Origin: Purshia tridentata
Lineage: Eukaryota; Streptophyta; Magnoliopsida; Rosales; Rosaceae
Direction: 5' to 3'
DNA: 42,343 nucleotides
NCBI GenBank assembly: GCA_003254885.1
Contig: QANT01008153.1
Coordinates: forward strand, 1 to 42,343
Every line of letters begins with the position of its first letter. Position 1 is the stretch's first letter. The position numbers and the translations under genes were made by a program. This document shows positions 33,661-42,343 of the stretch, in pieces. Under the pieces are notes generated by a model. It ran no database searches and was not told the DNA's origin. It saw only the letters and a list, made by a program, of their open reading frames with translations.

Positions 33661-36600
33661 TTACTGTTTCTTATGGTGATGTTGTGTGGTGGTAGTAGCC
33701 GAAGAAGATGACGAACCATTGGGGCCAGCTGGAGTGCTTGTATGCTGGTTTCTTTGCGCCTTTCCCGGCCTTTTATTGCCCCCCTCGGATTTTTGTCCTG
33801 CTTGCCTTACCTTCACTCCTCGAATCATCTATATATACATATATATATACAAATTCAGAATTTTCTCCATCTCCATAGAATTATTAACAAAATATGCAAT
33901 CAAATTAGAAAATTAGAATATTGATTAAAAATTAATTAACCATACATATTTTCCACATTTGACGTCTGAGTAGATGACTATGAAGTCCCCTTCCTGGAGT
34001 CCATTCGCTCTCACAAAATCTCCTTTTTAAGTACAACATAAATCACAATTTAGATATATATAACAAAACGGTACGTATTATTAAAAATAGTAAGGTTAAA
34101 CACTAATGAAAAATTGACTATAGGAAGAAAGTAATTTGGGTGATTAAATTAAAGCACACAAACCTGTGTTTTCAAGGAGATACATCCTGCTTTTATTGTT
34201 GGGCCAGTACCTGAAACTCCACATATATAGCAGAGAGCACAAAGGGAAGCACAAAATAAATTACTTAATTTTCCTAATAACTGTAATGAATTAAATCGAC
34301 AAACAAAATTAGGAAAATGAAATATGATATGAACACCAATTGAATTATCCAAATTGTGGAATACCTGTAGCGCATGTTCCACACTCGAGAAGTCCCAATG
34401 TCTTCCATTGCAATGGAAATCCCATCTCTTGCCTCCAGTTCTGGCAGATGGGTTTCGGCTTCCTTCTGATAATCATTAATTAATGAACAACACAAACCAA
34501 AAATTACAATATTAGTCAACCAATTTTAACTAATTAACGGAAAAGTTCATCGCATAATAATTTAGAGCTTAATTACTTACTTTTGGCAACACAATTCTTC
34601 CCAGATTACCCACATCGCTCTGCTTCAACACCTTCTGCAGAAGGAACCTCAAATTCTTCTCAGGTTTCCATCCCTATACCAAATTAAACATCCAAATTGT
34701 TAATGAACACATCCAAATTGTTAATGAACACATGCATGCATTGCTCATTAATTGTTCATCAGTACCCCATTTACCAACCAAAAAAGGCACAAACGAAATC
34801 AGAACCCACCAGGCGCCTCTCCTGCGCAATTCGACCACCCTGATAATGATTCAGTCCTTGGCCTTGAGTGGCCGGCGCAGGACGATCCACCTGATGCACA
34901 ACTGGCTGTGGCTGCGACGGTGCCACCTCAGGTTGAATGGTCGGCATCATGGCTGGCCCTGTCGGGGAAGGCCCTGCGGAAGGCGTGGGCCAGTAAAACC
35001 AGTTGCCCGGGTTCGCCTGAGGAGGCAGCAGCGGCTGCATGGTCGCTGCCCCCGCCGCAGTGGTGCAATTAATGTCAGTGTTTCCAAGCCTTGCATGCTG
35101 GTGATCGGGCATCTGATTAGGGTGCTGATTCTGCTGATGCCCATGGTGCCTACTGTGGTGTGACACAAGCCTTCTCTGCCTCGCCATCCGCTTCTTCCTC
35201 GCCTCTTTTGTGGCTGAAGACCCCAACCTCGCCAGCCGCTGATCACCACCCTGCCCTTGAAAATACTGATACTGCTGGTACTGATGTTGACCTCCGTAAC
35301 CAGTGAAAGCCTGGGGATGCTGTTGGGCCTGCGGCGCCATCTGAATATTATTGTCCGAAAACGAGCCGTACGGCGAGGCCATGGCGAACGGAGACGAAGG
35401 CCAAGACTGAACAGACTCAAGCATGTGAGGAGTATGATGATATTCCACAGGAGCTGGCTGGTACGGATGGGTGTTGATATTTGAACCCGACCCGTTACCA
35501 AACGGGTCAGCCGGCATGTACCCCATCATCTGAGAAGGGTAAGCCTGAGGAGTGGGGACTACAATGGGGGCAGCTGCCGCCCCCACCGGATCATAAGCGG
35601 GCATCCACGAAGATTGGGTGTTTGGATTAGGGTTAGGGTTGGGATTTTGAAAAGGGTCTTGGAATTGTTGGCCAAGATTGGTGTCTTTGGTGGTACTGCT
35701 GTTGCGCCTCTTTTGAAGGTGGTTGGTCTGAACCCACTCGAGCACGAGTTTTAGTAACTGCTTCATGGCCTCTTTGCCTCCCCCCAAGCGCCTCGCCGCG
35801 CACTCGATTGTGGACTTCTTGAGCTTCACGTTCCTCAAGTCGTCTGCTGATACCATCTCTCGGTTCGACCTCAGCCACTCCAAGAACACCATGGCCATGT
35901 CGTCCGGATCCTTGTTGTTGTTGTTGTTGTTCTGCTGATCTTCCTCTAGGAGTACTGCCTCTTCATTGTTGTTGTTGTTTATATTTCCCTCCACCACATT
36001 CATCTGCTGGTGATGATCATCAAGTAGTTGTTGTTGTGGGGTGTCATGATGCTGATAGTGGTCTTCCAATTTCTGCTGCTGAGGTACTTGCTGGTCATCT
36101 TCTGTTTGGAAGTGGTCCATGAAGCTGTCATGTTGGAATATGGAGGACGGATCAAAGAACTCGTTGCTCTCGAACAGATCCATGTACCCAAAAGTCTCCA
36201 TAGTGTCCATGCAATCTATGCCTCCACCGCCGCCGAGATCAGACGGCTGAGAGATCTCCATAGAGGCGGTGGACGATAAAGTCCCAGGTTGAGAGTAGTT
36301 GTTGTTGTTGTCATGGGAATGGTGCTCCTTTTTGTCCCCATCCTCCTCCCCATCAGACTTGAGTACCGCCCAGGAAGCGGCCGATGAAGACATCGAGGAC
36401 GACGAGGAGGAGCACGTGACGGTCTTCACTGGCGCTGGAGTTGACGATGATGAAGAAGATGATGACATGCAAGGGAAGTCCGGGAGCGAAGGGAAGTGGT
36501 CGTTGTAGAAGATGGAAGCGTCGTCGTTTACATCACCAAGCAGAGCACCACCACCACAACCCCCGTCATGGTCGTTGTCAAGCCAGATCTCTCTGGGGTC

Positions 36601-36756
36601 CACACCACCCAAACCTTCTTCTTCCATGGCACTGAACCCATTAGGGATTACATCCTTCATGTGATCTACAGCACCATGCAGATCTTGATGATGGTGAGGA
36701 TGTTGATGAGGATGAAGATGGCTTTGAACTTGTACTTGGACTTGCTCTGCCTTCAT
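33661..36756 (-). CDS. ABI3: ABI3/VP1 B3-domain seed transcription factor
   Basis: Six exons, minus strand: 34810-36756, 34581-34673, 34365-34465, 34164-34210, 33946-34022, 33661-33828. All introns are GT-AG and phases close at 811 codons (810 aa; plant ABI3 about 700-820). Residues 40-100 form the acidic A1 region ([26 protein letters not shown]). B1 is about 286-350 ([30 protein letters not shown]), B2 about 515-531 ([15 protein letters not shown]), and the DNA-binding B3 about 658-764 ([54 protein letters not shown]). Ser, Asn, Gln and NP repeats make exon 1 long. ABI3 is a nuclear master regulator of seed maturation and ABA response: B3 binds RY elements (CATGCA), while the B1/B2 regions contact bZIP partners and ABRE promoters. 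The start ATG at 36756 begins MKAEQVQ; there is no ATG in the ~200 bases upstream. Intact. Confidence 0.98.
34689..34740. promoter_or_regulatory. 21-bp duplication plus RY element in ABI3 intron 1
   Basis: Inside intron 1 of ABI3, close to the acceptor, a 21-bp unit (CATCCAAATTGTTAATGAACA) is perfectly duplicated (34689-34709, 34710-34730). It is followed directly by CATGCATGCA (34731-34740), which contains the full RY sequence CATGCATG, the target of ABI3-type B3 domains. Regulatory role is inference. Confidence 0.45.
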
Positions 36757-38700
36757 TTCTCAAATTTGATTGTTTTTGTGTGTAGGATATTATCAAAAGT
36801 TGAAAACCACTTCTGGTTTTTGGGTTTTCTGTTGGTATCAGATAGATATGTGAACGAGAAAGTAGATATCTAGAGAGAGAGAGAGTGGATAGGCAAGTGG
36901 GTGGGTTAATTTTTGTGTGGTACGGATAAGTGCACAAGAGAGGGAGAAGTACTGTGTTTGTGATTAAGGAAGCAAAAGATGGGTGAAGGGCCCGCTTTTG
37001 GTATCAAACCTCACAGAGAAGCAAGCAACATAAACCATCTGGGTCTTCCCTTCTATCTATCAAGTATCAACAACAAAGATAACATCAACACATCAACACA
37101 TGAATACTATTATTATATTAAATTAATAATACCATCCCATCCATTAGACTCTTACCCACAAAGAAAGCGACGCTACTTCTCTAATAGCCATGAATCTATT
37201 ACTATTAAATTGGGTCATCATCCAAACATTTTATACACTTATGACCCAAATTAATAGATAATATTTCTGATTTGCAATCTATAATTTGTCAGTAGGGCCT
37301 GCTTGCCGGCAACGGAGATGAGAGCTTGGACTGAAATCCGGCAACGGCAGAGAAATCAAGAGGTTGAAGAAAGCATATGAGTAGAGATATATGACTATAT
37401 ATGTGTCTGAGAACCCACATGCCTAAATGGGTGAGAAAAAAATTAAATATCAACAACCCACATGTGTGTTCTGGCTTGTTCTCGGAAGTTTCATTGTCGA
37501 CACCCCAACTTTTTTTGGAGATAAGTTCAGATGGTTTTTTCTTAATTTTTTTTTGGTAAATGGGGTTTTAATCTTGTGCAACAATACATGCACTCATTAA
37601 GTAAGAGAGAGAAGGAAATGGAGAGACAGTTTTAGAGAGAGAAAATGGTCATAAAGAGTGAGGAGAGCAGTTTGGTTTGGTGAGAGAGAGAGAGGGTGGA
37701 TTACACAAAACCAGGTGCCGCTAGTTTCTGAGGGGGATTCCGGATTTTGTGCCACCCGAGCCATACGTTCTCACCTGAATGGTGAGACCCAGCGGTGCTT
37801 CTGCATGCTTTTTTAATATTAACAACAATACTGATCAGAGCTTCGGCTTTGCTTAACACCATGCCTAATTAAACACATCTCTTACCCACTTTCACAGTGT
37901 GCTTAATTAGCTTTTTCCTCATGTTTATCTTTGTATGCATGCCATGGATATTAGGGACCTTATTACCTTAACTACTGAATTATATATGATTAAGAAGGGT
38001 TTTTCACCATTTCAATCAAGTTAAAGATACTAATTAAGCAAGTAATTAAAGCTTCGAAAAAGCTGCTTTGATTTAGATAATCATGGCAGATCTTGGAAAT
38101 GAAGGTAAACTCCATATATATATATGTCCGGGGATATGTACAATTAACGTACTTATTCAAACTTAACTTCACTTTTGAACTAACCCTTTAGATTGAGATT
38201 GACTTTATTTAAATATATTCCCTAAATTTGGGATTGGTTCATTACATGAGAAATAGTTGAGCTTTTATATATTAATTAATTTATAGTAAATATTTCGTTG
38301 TAAAACGTTGTCAAAATTTAATTTGAATCGAATAAGATTACTCTTTTGGATTAAAATATATACTTGGGAAAAAAAAAACTTTATATTATATTGTATACAT
38401 TTTAAACAAGATTTGAAAATATGTTATACCCATCGAGGCATCGATCAAGCACAAAGAAAAATACATTTGTGATAATTACTGTAATTGCAATCCATGGTGT
38501 TTTCTCTAGAATATATATAGAAAGTGGGAGAGAAGAGAGAGAGGACCGACTGGGGTTGCAAATTCAATATTTTTTTCTTCTTTGTCCAAATAAAAAATTG
38601 ATTCTTTTCTTTTTTCTCTTTTGCTTTTGATTTCTATTGGTTTGATATTCGCAAAATTGACATAATAAGGTTTGTCAGGATTCGTAGTTGAAGCGGCGAG
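36757..38700. other. ABI3 leader, proximal promoter and upstream DNA
   Basis: The first ~200 bases upstream of the ABI3 ATG include a GA run (about 36871-36886; CT-rich on the transcribed strand), typical of a plant 5' leader. They contain no upstream ATG. Beyond this the sequence is AT-rich, with GAGA runs near 37607-37695 and no recognisable gene. Confidence 0.5.
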
Positions 38701-38721
38701 TTGCACCGTAAGCTGCTACGC

Positions 38722-39090
38722 GTCCATGCATTTCTGACGTAACCCCTCCCCTTTTCTCTCTCCTCTGCCTTATATAACCGCACTCGTCCGTTTCAACTCA
38801 CCCGTGTCTTCTTTTCCCACATCTGACGCCACACCCCAACCCAGCATCCGTTACATTCACCCGCACACACTCACAATTCCTCACAGACATGTACCGTCGC
38901 GCCACGTGTGCATGCGTAACCGGCGGCCGGACCCACTCCGTTGCTGCCCGCTGACTATGGGCCTCGTGGAGAAAAGCAATGATCTAATTGGTCGCTGCTG
39001 TGATGCTGTCATGGACTTTCTTGTATCCGTACTTCACAGTCGCTTTCGATATTGTACTACGACTTTTTGTTTGCGGAGCTCTCACGTGGG
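38722..39090. promoter_or_regulatory. Cluster of RY, ACGT and G-box motifs with a TATA box
   Basis: A compositionally distinct, less AT-rich patch about 2-2.3 kb upstream of ABI3. It contains CATGCA (38725-38730), TGACGT (38734-38739), TATATAA (38771-38777, plus strand), CACGTG in GCCACGTGTG (38903-38908) immediately followed by CATGCG, and CACGTG again (39083-39088). These are core ABRE/G-box and RY-type elements of seed and ABA promoters. It could be a distal ABI3 element, or the promoter and leader of an unrecognised plus-strand transcript; the open frames after it (38804-39254) resemble no family I know. Confidence 0.35.
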
Positions 39091-39254
39091 TCTGGGCTAT
39101 GCTACCCAATAACGAACAGCCACCTAGAAACTTTTTTTTTATTTATAGAAAAGGTTTATCCTATATTTTTATTTTTTGCTTCTATTTTTGGATCGATGAG
39201 GTCTATTATTATATGAAAACGATTAATGACAAAACAGTTTGGTTAGTAACTTAG

Positions 39255-40094
39255 TGTTACCTATCGACTTATTTCTTGTTATTTTTTTTATTCCATGATT
39301 CTTAACCAAAGGGCATTGCTGTTTCTAAGGGGGCTAAAGACGGAGGGAAATTCGAACTTGGGTATACAATTTGCATATGTAGACTTTGAAGGTACGGTAT
39401 CTGCTAATTAATGGTAGCTAGCAAGTTCTTTGATCGATTGCTTCCTCCAGCATACAATTTGCATAGAAAACTGGTGAAGATTTATAAAATGAAAGAGCCA
39501 TAACAATATGAAGTGATTAGCATATATTAATTGCTTAGATGTGGCTGTTCAAAAGTATGAGATTGATTATCAAAACAATTCTTATTATATATTTGCTCAC
39601 TTTAATTTTCTTTCGACCTCTGCGAGTCATATATTAATTAATTAATTAATGGATATATGGTCATGGATTCATGGTGGCTGAGTAGTGCTGCAAAAACTAT
39701 AAAACCCACATGACGAATGTTATCCTCTGAGAGTCTGATGTCAAACATTGCGTCCCCAGCGATGTGACTCATTCTTATTGGTCAAAACACTCAAAACTAA
39801 TGAATTTCATGCCCTTAAACAAATAATATCACTTTTAAACAAAAAACAGATAATATCACACTTTACGTTTCCCACACCAACACACCAATACACCAACAAC
39901 TGGCAGCTGAAAGCCTCAACCCACAACCAATAATATATACTGGTTTATATATATATATATTTTTTTTTTTATAGTACTAGAACAGTAGTAACTCATGCAG
40001 TTGATCATGAAGATTATTCGAAAAGCTTAATTATTACTGATTGCAAATGTTTATTACAACTGAAGTTGAAGTTGATGAACAGAATTAATAGTAA
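39255..40094. other. Intergenic DNA
   Basis: AT-rich DNA with short AT runs (for example near 39940-39970). No recognisable gene. The last ~70 bases are the probable 3' UTR of the defensin-like gene, since they recur downstream of the second copy. Confidence 0.5.
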
Positions 40095-40450
40095 TTAGAG
40101 GACACAGCAGCAAGACGGCTTTTGAGTCCCTAGTGAAACACAGTAGCCTCCCTGATAATGCTGAGATATGCAAGTCCCATTACAGTCTTTGATTGGAATT
40201 GGATCTGGACATGTACCCAAGCACTTAAAAAGTGGTGGTGGTTTATATGGTGCCCCTGCTGGTCCTGCCACTAATCCATTATTCAAATTTGATTAATTAC
40301 GTACTTACAATATTTAAGAATCAAATTAGCTACTAATCTTTACCATGATAATAATGATGATATTTTACCTGAAGCACAAGTCAAAGCGATGCAGAGAAAC
40401 CCCAACAAGAGCTGAAGAACCACATGAGAAACCTTAACAGCAGCCATCAT
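40095..40450 (-). CDS. Secreted defensin-like cysteine-rich peptide, copy 1
   Basis: Two exons, minus strand: 40369-40450 and 40095-40264, intron 40265-40368 with GT-AG borders. Total 83 residues. Exon 1 encodes a clear signal peptide (MMAAVKVSHVV, then QLLLGFLCIALTCAS), and the intron interrupts right after it, the classic layout of plant DEFL genes. The mature part has a proline-rich start (YKPPPLFKC) and eight cysteines: C-x3-C, C-x3-C, a lone C, and a C-terminal CCC. It is probably secreted and disulfide-bonded, with a role in defence or signalling; activity cannot be predicted. The ATG is doubled (ATGATG); the second could also serve. A TATA box sits at 40513-40520. A diverged copy lies about 2 kb away. 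Confidence 0.85.
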
Positions 40451-40512
40451 AGATATATATGACTCTTACTTAATTTGTTGATGAATGAAGAAGCTCAACA
40501 CACCATATCTAC

Positions 40513-40520
40513 TTATATAA
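40513..40520 (-). promoter_or_regulatory. TATA box of defensin-like copy 1
   Basis: TTATATAA lies about 63 bp upstream of the ATG, giving a leader of roughly 30 bases. The sequence around it recurs next to the second copy. Confidence 0.6.
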
Positions 40521-41570
40521 TATTCGCATATTCATTGTAGGAGTTTTTTTCTATGCATGTTTTAAGTCAAATCATATCCATACATGCATATAAACTTATA
40601 TGGCAGGTTAATAAATACATTTATGATTTTGTAACTGATCAGGATTTTACTCCTGAATTGATTTGTCATGCTGGCTTTGTTTTCAGGCGTTGGGTCAAGG
40701 TTTTAAGACGACCCATCAAGCTAGCTAGTCATGTTCCAGGAAATCAATTCCCACTTTAATTGTGTTGACCAAGTGTACGTCATACTCTTTGTTTTTTGGG
40801 TTGAACAAGTCTGATAATACCTTCCTTCATCACACTTTCATTCCTATGTCCAATTGGCATATATCTGAATCTGAATCGATTTATAATTGGCTTATCGAAT
40901 TCCTGTCATATATATCCATTCATACCCAATTAGTACAAGATTCACATCCTATCAAATTAAAATCACAGCTTATGAAGTTCATATTTTCAAGCAAAAACAT
41001 ATTAACATTTAATTATAAAAATTACTTAAGTTTTTAACCCTCAAATATTAGAGATAAGTAAATTAGAATTGTTCTAATTGATCGATGACAAAAGCTTCCC
41101 CTCCAGCATATATTTGGATTCAAACTCTCCCTCTTTCTTGTATTAAAAACAAAGGTGTATTAAAGAGAAAAAGAATGGCACAACATGAATAAAAGACACA
41201 AAAACAAATGAATTGTGAGCCGTTAGTAATGAATATAACACAAAGCATAAATAGGTTGAAATTAAATGAATCAGGCCGACACAAAACAACGCATTTGAAT
41301 CATTTGATATCTCTAGTTAATTTGGAATAGCCAATGTAGGAATAAGGTCCAAATAAATAGTATATATAATTATATAGCATTAAACACCTGATGTAGAAAA
41401 TTCATGGTCTCTAGTAACTTGACTGTTATAAATATATGAGTTCATTTTTACTCCCAAATAATGTTTAAAAATGCTAAAATAGAAGAATAAAAAAATTAAC
41501 TATAAGCCCAGCCCACCGACACCCCTCCCTCCGACAACCCTCAACATCTCCTCCCCTTCTCCCTCCAAAA
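40521..41570. other. Spacer between the two defensin-like copies
   Basis: AT-rich spacer with no recognisable gene. Frames at 40553-40759 and 40762-41037 have no homology or signal-peptide structure that I can see. Confidence 0.5.
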
Positions 41571-41952
41571 GTTTAGGCCAAATTTCGTTTTTGATCCTTG
41601 TAATTTAAGTCAAGTTCTACTTTGATACTTATATATAATAGTTTCAATTGTGTAAATTTAATTTTTGCAATTTCCTAATATTTTCAATACAAATTCACAT
41701 GTATAATTTCGTTAATTTTATTTGATGTAACTAATGCATGAACCACACAGTTTGATTTTAGGGTGATTCAAATCATCGTCACTACTTAAAATATCTTAAA
41801 TCGTGCACATTGTATACTATTTTTATTGATCGAATTGACAAATTATGCAGGTGTTTTTTAAATGCAACCATATTAGGAAATTATTGAAACTATATAAACC
41901 AAAGGAAAACTTGATCCAAACTATAGAGACGAAAAACCAAACTCAGGCAAAC
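41571..41952. mobile_element. MITE with long imperfect inverted ends
   Basis: The left arm (GTTTAGGCCAAATTTCGTTT...) and the reverse complement of the right arm (GTTTGCCTGAGTTTGGTTTT...) align over roughly 75 bp. Shared blocks include CAAGTT, CTTTG and ATAGTTTCAAT. The pattern (TTTTTGATCC, then ATAGTTTCAATT) is that of a widespread plant non-autonomous element. There is no coding capacity. It lies just downstream of defensin-like copy 2. Confidence 0.6.
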
Positions 41953-42054
41953 ATTTATTATATATTGATTCGAAATGTTTATTACAACTGAAGTTGGAAG
42001 TTGAAAATATATGAATTATGTTTCATGAACATAATTAGGTAGTAATTAGAGGTA

Positions 42055-42236
42055 TTACAAAGAACAGCAACAAAGCGGATGCAGTTTCCCGTAACTCATA
42101 CAAACTCCTCCCTTAGGTAGATTCTTGGCTATGCAAGTCGCATTACAGGCATTGAATGGAATTGGATCTGGACATAGACCCACGCACTTCACTACTGGTG
42201 CAGGTCTTGGTGGTCTGTCTGGTACCTCTGCTACCT
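42055..42236 (-). pseudogene. Defensin-like copy 2, signal-peptide exon missing
   Basis: This is exon 2 of a second defensin-like gene: acceptor GGCAG at 42237, stop TAA at 42055-42057, about 60 residues. It has the same eight-cysteine pattern as copy 1 (C-x3-C, PDPIPF, C-x3-C, lone C, CCC) and a longer proline-rich start (DRPPRPAPVVKC). The intron-side sequence matches copy 1 for about 60 bases, then passes straight into ACCATCTACTTATATAATAT (42313-42332), which matches the promoter/TATA region of copy 1 (40502-40523). The interval from exon 2 to TATA is about 86 bp instead of about 249. The exon with the signal peptide and ATG is therefore deleted. No in-frame ATG precedes the cysteines. 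An intact exon 1 outside the window is possible but less likely. Confidence 0.75.
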
Positions 42237-42343
42237 CTGCCACTAATCCATTATTCAAAATTAATTAATTACTTACAATATTTAAGCATCAAATTCTAAT
42301 ATTCAAATTCATACCATCTACTTATATAATATTTGATTGTTAA

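Noticed and set aside
34947-35501. 184-codon frame on the same strand as ABI3 in another frame
   Set aside because: It is a shadow of the long ABI3 first exon; composition is explained by the real frame.
36641-36937. 98-codon frame overlapping the ABI3 start, looking like a regulatory uORF
   Set aside because: It begins at TTG, not ATG. No ATG occurs on the transcribed strand in about 200 bases upstream of the ABI3 start codon.
42056-42258. 67-codon frame as an intact non-secreted defensin-like peptide
   Set aside because: Its apparent first codon is TTG within the old intron. There is no in-frame ATG before the cysteine region, so it is treated as a broken copy.
1-42343. CRISPR array, phage or bacterial-type operons
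   Set aside because: No regularly spaced repeats with unique spacers and no operonic frames; the intron-bearing genes are plainly plant nuclear.

Overview
This is a stretch of AT-rich plant nuclear DNA. Genes have canonical GT-AG introns, a plant seed regulator (ABI3) is present, and so are plant-type MITEs and LTR remnants. The style of the CC-NBS-LRR gene suggests a woody eudicot, perhaps Rosaceae (Prunus-like). That placement is inference from remembered family resemblance; no search was run.

Layout: (1) 1-4.5 kb is intergenic: a MITE, a TATA-containing promoter-like patch with no recognisable gene, a field of tRNA-like and direct repeats, and a recent 280-bp tandem duplication. (2) 4.9-14.9 kb, minus strand, is a 13-exon cohesin-associated PDS5C-like gene with HEAT-type N-terminus, AT-hooks and Tudor domain. 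It is intact, and all exon phases close at 917 aa. (3) 15-20.5 kb is mostly intergenic, with three exon-like pieces of an unrecognised transcript and a threefold ~150-bp tandem repeat. (4) 20.8-22.5 kb, minus strand, is ribosomal protein eS12 (RPS12) with a textbook telo-box/site II promoter. (5) 23.8-24.7 kb, minus strand, is an intronless CAF1 deadenylase. (6) 26.1-27.1 kb is a probable Ty3/gypsy LTR remnant rich in GGATC palindromes. (7) 27.3-30.9 kb, plus strand, is a CC-NBS-LRR resistance-gene relic. It has no start codon, several frameshifts, one nonsense codon and a solo LTR with a perfect 5-bp target duplication inside the LRR exon. (8) 32.2-32.9 kb is a terminal-inverted-repeat element carrying a GC-rich 20-bp minisatellite. 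(9) 33.7-36.8 kb, minus strand, is ABI3, six exons, 810 aa, intact. (10) 40.1-42.3 kb, minus strand, is a tandem pair of defensin-like genes. The first is complete; the second has lost its signal-peptide exon, its promoter lying almost directly against exon 2. A MITE lies between them.

The genes do not form a pathway. They are independent housekeeping (PDS5C, RPS12, CAF1), developmental (ABI3) and defence-type (CNL relic, defensin-like pair) loci. I see no CRISPR array, canonical tRNA or rRNA gene, and no convincing undescribed multi-gene system. The most interesting signals are structural: the LTR-split CNL, the exon-deleted defensin-like copy, the minisatellite-bearing transposon, and a perfect RY element with a 21-bp duplication in ABI3 intron 1.
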